A stretch of DNA of 64,000 bases, from assembly GCA_024449915.1 (NCBI GenBank), contig JAMZAV010000005.1, positions 434,001 to 498,000 of the forward strand. Reading direction: 5' to 3'. A model generated the notes under the pieces. That model saw nothing but the letters and a program-made list of their open reading frames with translations, did no database searches and was not told the DNA's origin. The first letter of the stretch is position 1. Each line of letters starts with the position of its first letter. The DNA comes from Sweltsa coloradensis (lineage: Eukaryota > Arthropoda > Insecta > Plecoptera > Chloroperlidae). The position numbers were made by a program, and so were the translations under genes. Of the stretch, positions 61,305 to 64,000 are shown one piece after another.

Positions 61305-61770
61305 CTGGGCCGCCTAGGCCTACATAGGCCCTAGACAAGGCTTAGGCCTAGGCTGCACAAACACATCACACTAGGCCTAGGCCTAGACTCTAAGATATGG
61401 GGTCTAGGCCTGGGCTCAATCCCAAAACATGTAGGCCTAGCTAGGCCTAGGCCCTTGCCTAGCCAAGAGCTAGGTATAAATGTAGCCTCAGACAGGCTAG
61501 GGCCCATGTCTGAAAGCACCAAATCCCAAGCCATTGCACATTGCCTAGGGCCTAGGCCTAGGCCCATGCTTGCAGAACTGTGAAGATAGGGCTTGGCCTA
61601 GGCCCTAGTAGGTTTGCTCTAAGAATGCAACTGTAGCTAACAGACTGTAGTGTAAGGTAGGCCTACACCTAGGCTTAGGTTTAACCAAGGATACCTAGTC
61701 GGCGTCGACATACCGGTCGGCTAGCTAGGCCTATAGCCTAGGGCCTACACAAGGCCCGTAGGCCCAAATT
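61305..61770. repeat. Dense cluster of the palindromic word TAGGCCTA
   Basis: CTAGGCCTAGG and close variants occur in most lines of this segment, on a background of CCTAG words. Other clusters: 21421-21910, 27330-27410, 41430-42070. The word is its own complement, so strand has no meaning. Confidence 0.85.
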
Positions 61771-62382
61771 CTTTGTACGATTGCTAAAAATCAGATCCAC
61801 AGATAATAGAAGACATTTCAAAACATCTATTGCAACAAAATGAAACTCGGATAAATCCCAAAAGTCTTCTTAAGAACCTAAATTATCAATTACAACACGT
61901 GTTGTATTAGACAATGAAGTGCTGTGCTTGCATTTTAGGCCTAGGCCTAGGGACCAAGACAGCAGGTAGACGCCCGAGGACGAATGCATTACTTGCAAAT
62001 AATTATGAAAGAATAAATATTCCTACCATCTATGCAGAACAATCCCAACTGCACTTCTTAGCGACTAATTCGGCAGTATATAACTAGCTCTAGCTAGTGT
62101 AGGCTTTATGCACAAACTAAAAATGCGTCCAGAGATCTACTCACATTCATGGCCGCTTGGTGAGAACAGCTTCCAAAACGTTTAGCTCGGCTCTTGATGC
62201 GGTTTTGGCGCGGAGAGTCGGCGACGGTCGGCGAGTTGTGCTCAACGCCGATAGGAAAAGGAAAATGGCGTTCGTATTATATTCCAAAGAGCTTCAAAAG
62301 CAAAATATACCAAACACAAGTAAAATTATGAAACTCTCGGCGGGATTCTCAAATGTTTTTTTTTTAAATTTTAGTCACGTTG
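61771..62382. other. GC-richer segment with a possible minus-strand first exon
   Basis: On the minus strand, a CpG-bearing stretch (about 62270-62150) ends AAGCGGCCATGAATGTGAGT: an ATG directly followed by a donor-like GTGAGT. This would suit the 5' exon of a minus-strand gene, but no partner exon was matched. It is not in frame with Chk1 exon 1. Confidence 0.25.
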
Positions 62383-62905
62383 ATGGATGAGCGTATCATG
62401 AGAAATGTTTCTTTGATTGATACGATTGTACAAATAATCGTGACATTAAATAAGAGATTTTAAAGGTTCTCACAATTCTCATCGAAGATTGTAACAAACA
62501 AAAAATCATAAGAAAAAACGAAAAAAAAATGTTCAAATGAAATTTTTATGACTTATGAGAAATGAATATTTGTTTGTCGGTAGGTACCCAAAAACGTGGA
62601 AGGACTAAGTTAAGAGATTTTGTAAGTCTAATAAATATTTAATCAAGTCGAGATAGCAGAAACCCTTTATCCAGTTGAGAAGAAACAAAATTTAGTTTAA
62701 ATTTAAAAACCTAGCAACTTTGGTCAGGGTCAAAGAATTGAAGTTTTTGACACAATCATTAAAAAAGTCACATTCACAAGTGTAGACCTATGCTTCGTTA
62801 TCGTGTGATATTACTCAGATGGTGGATACATTTTTGTGGCAATTGTTATCATATAACAATGATTATGGAACCACTTTTTATAGTCATGTTGATGGATGAG
62901 CTTGT
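62383..62905. repeat. Diverged GGATGAGCG-family sequence
   Basis: GTTGATGGATGAGCG at about 62383 and GTTGATGGATGAGC at about 62885 resemble the terminus of the family, with CATGAGAAATGTTTC nearby. The copy is heavily decayed and its ends are direct rather than inverted. Confidence 0.4.
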
Positions 62906-63686
62906 TTGTTTCTTTGATCTCTTCTTTCAGACAGTTTTACTTGTTTTGTGTCTCAATTGTCAACATAGTTTGACCAAAAGTTAAAGGAAGTAGTTTCAAT
63001 CTAAGCCTCCAACAATACCAACCTGTAAAAAATTTACAGCAATGAGTACAGAATTGACATGATTTTGCCGCCTCAGTCGAGCTTGCGTACCCTACGTACA
63101 TACCCTACATTCGCATCAATCTGGACTCGTCCATTCTCGACATGGGATAAGTCACCATCCTACTTGGTGGGGACAGCTAGGGTGTCTGGGGAGCACACCC
63201 CCCCGTTTAACCCCACAGGTTTTTTTGTAATGTGGTACCTTATACTAGAATGGATTTGGTGGAGTATGTAGGTCGACTAACCGACTTATCATCAACATAA
63301 ATTTTGAATGGTCGTATGCCAATGTTGGAAACGAACAGTACATTATTTTACTTTATGTATGCCTCACGAGCAAATACAATCATGTTGACCTAGATGGTAC
63401 AAATAAGATTATTTATATCATACTTAATATTAAAGTGGAATACCTTATAGATCATGGATACTATTTTACCCTCTGCATAATTTCCGTACCATGTAGCCAA
63501 CTGAATAAAAGTGAAATAATATAAAGATTATGATTATAATAACCAAGTTGTAATTTTGTTATCTTTATCTTTGTCATCACTCATCAACACTATCATGAAA
63601 TCACCACAAGGTATGGTCTCCAAATTTAATTTGTATGTTTGCAATGCAAACAATCTTAGTGATTAGGTTCAGTTTAGTTTGCTAAT
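62906..63686. other. No gene recognised
   Basis: Short open frames without family resemblance; no clear repeat ends. Confidence 0.4.
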
Positions 63687-63815
63687 GTATATTCGCTCCT
63701 GTCTTATGGAATATTGATCTGGGAATGCTTGAACAGTGTTCAGAAAACCTTAAAAATGACAGAGCGAGCTATTTGCCAACAATTTGGGGATTTTAATATC
63801 CTTACTGTTGAATGA
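63687..63815 (+). pseudogene. LINE reverse transcriptase C-terminal scrap
   Basis: The frame reads VYSLLSYGILIWE, then QKTLKMTERAICQQFG. This fits the SYGIxxWG ... QKxxxRxI pattern after the reverse transcriptase core of non-LTR retrotransposons. Stops follow soon after and no upstream palm motif (YADD) was found. Confidence 0.5.
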
Positions 63816-64000
63816 CTTAAGTTTTAGAACCATTCAGATAAGAGCCTGGATGGTTAAGCATGTGAATAGTGCTGGGTATATTTCCTCAAGATAAAAAATT
63901 GTGTCTTAGCTAACAAAAGCCTACATTAAGGATGATGTTCCAAACAAGTTTGCCGATCCTGACGTCATCGGTGGGTGAATTATAACCAGGCAATCAGCAG

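Noticed and set aside
62110..62175. Possible 5' exon of Chk1 at the ATG-GTGAGT site
   Set aside because: The junction would put its ATG out of frame with the kinase, and it is 14 kb away; no support beyond a donor-like motif.

Overview
The window is eukaryotic, AT-rich, intron-rich and crowded with DNA transposons. I place it in an arthropod, probably a crustacean-like one. Two observations point there: a microRNA set in the order miR-9c, miR-306, miR-79, miR-9b inside a Chk1 gene (from memory, the arrangement in Drosophila grapes), and a chitin deacetylase-like gene of the arthropod CBM14 + deacetylase type. Species and group below arthropod are not determined; the dense palindromic word TAGGCCTA is a strong signature of this genome.

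Two protein-coding genes are well supported and converge on each other. (1) Plus strand, 7301-16892: a chitin deacetylase-like gene. Nine exons are visible; the signal-peptide exon is missing or lies upstream. Every intron phase fits except for one extra base near 11899, which puts a stop in exon 4. (2) Minus strand, 47657 down to 23671: a complete checkpoint kinase 1 (Chk1) gene of eight coding exons. The joined exons total 1455 nt (484 residues plus stop) with all phases consistent. It has a full kinase domain, SQ phosphorylation sites and a C-terminal KA1-type domain.

The most interesting content is in the Chk1 introns: four microRNA hairpins in the sense orientation of the host gene. miR-9c lies in intron 4 (about 37.0 kb). 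miR-306, miR-79 and miR-9b lie in the 11.5-kb intron 5 (about 30.0, 29.85 and 26.65 kb). A nested pair of hAT-type elements (26872-29197, with another at 27512-28995) has been inserted between miR-79 and miR-9b, and a duplicated foldback element sits between exon 5 and miR-306. The microRNA cluster has therefore been stretched over more than 10 kb by transposons.

The rest is mostly mobile DNA: about ten non-autonomous hAT elements, many with exact 8-bp target duplications; three piggyBac-like MITEs at TTAA; a family with GGATGAGCG termini; a decayed hAT transposase at 57.5-59.0 kb; a LINE reverse-transcriptase scrap at the right edge; tRNA-like SINE fragments; and TAA, AT and G/C homopolymer tracts. 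From about 47.7 kb to the right edge I see no gene that I can support. No rRNA, CRISPR or prokaryotic feature is present.
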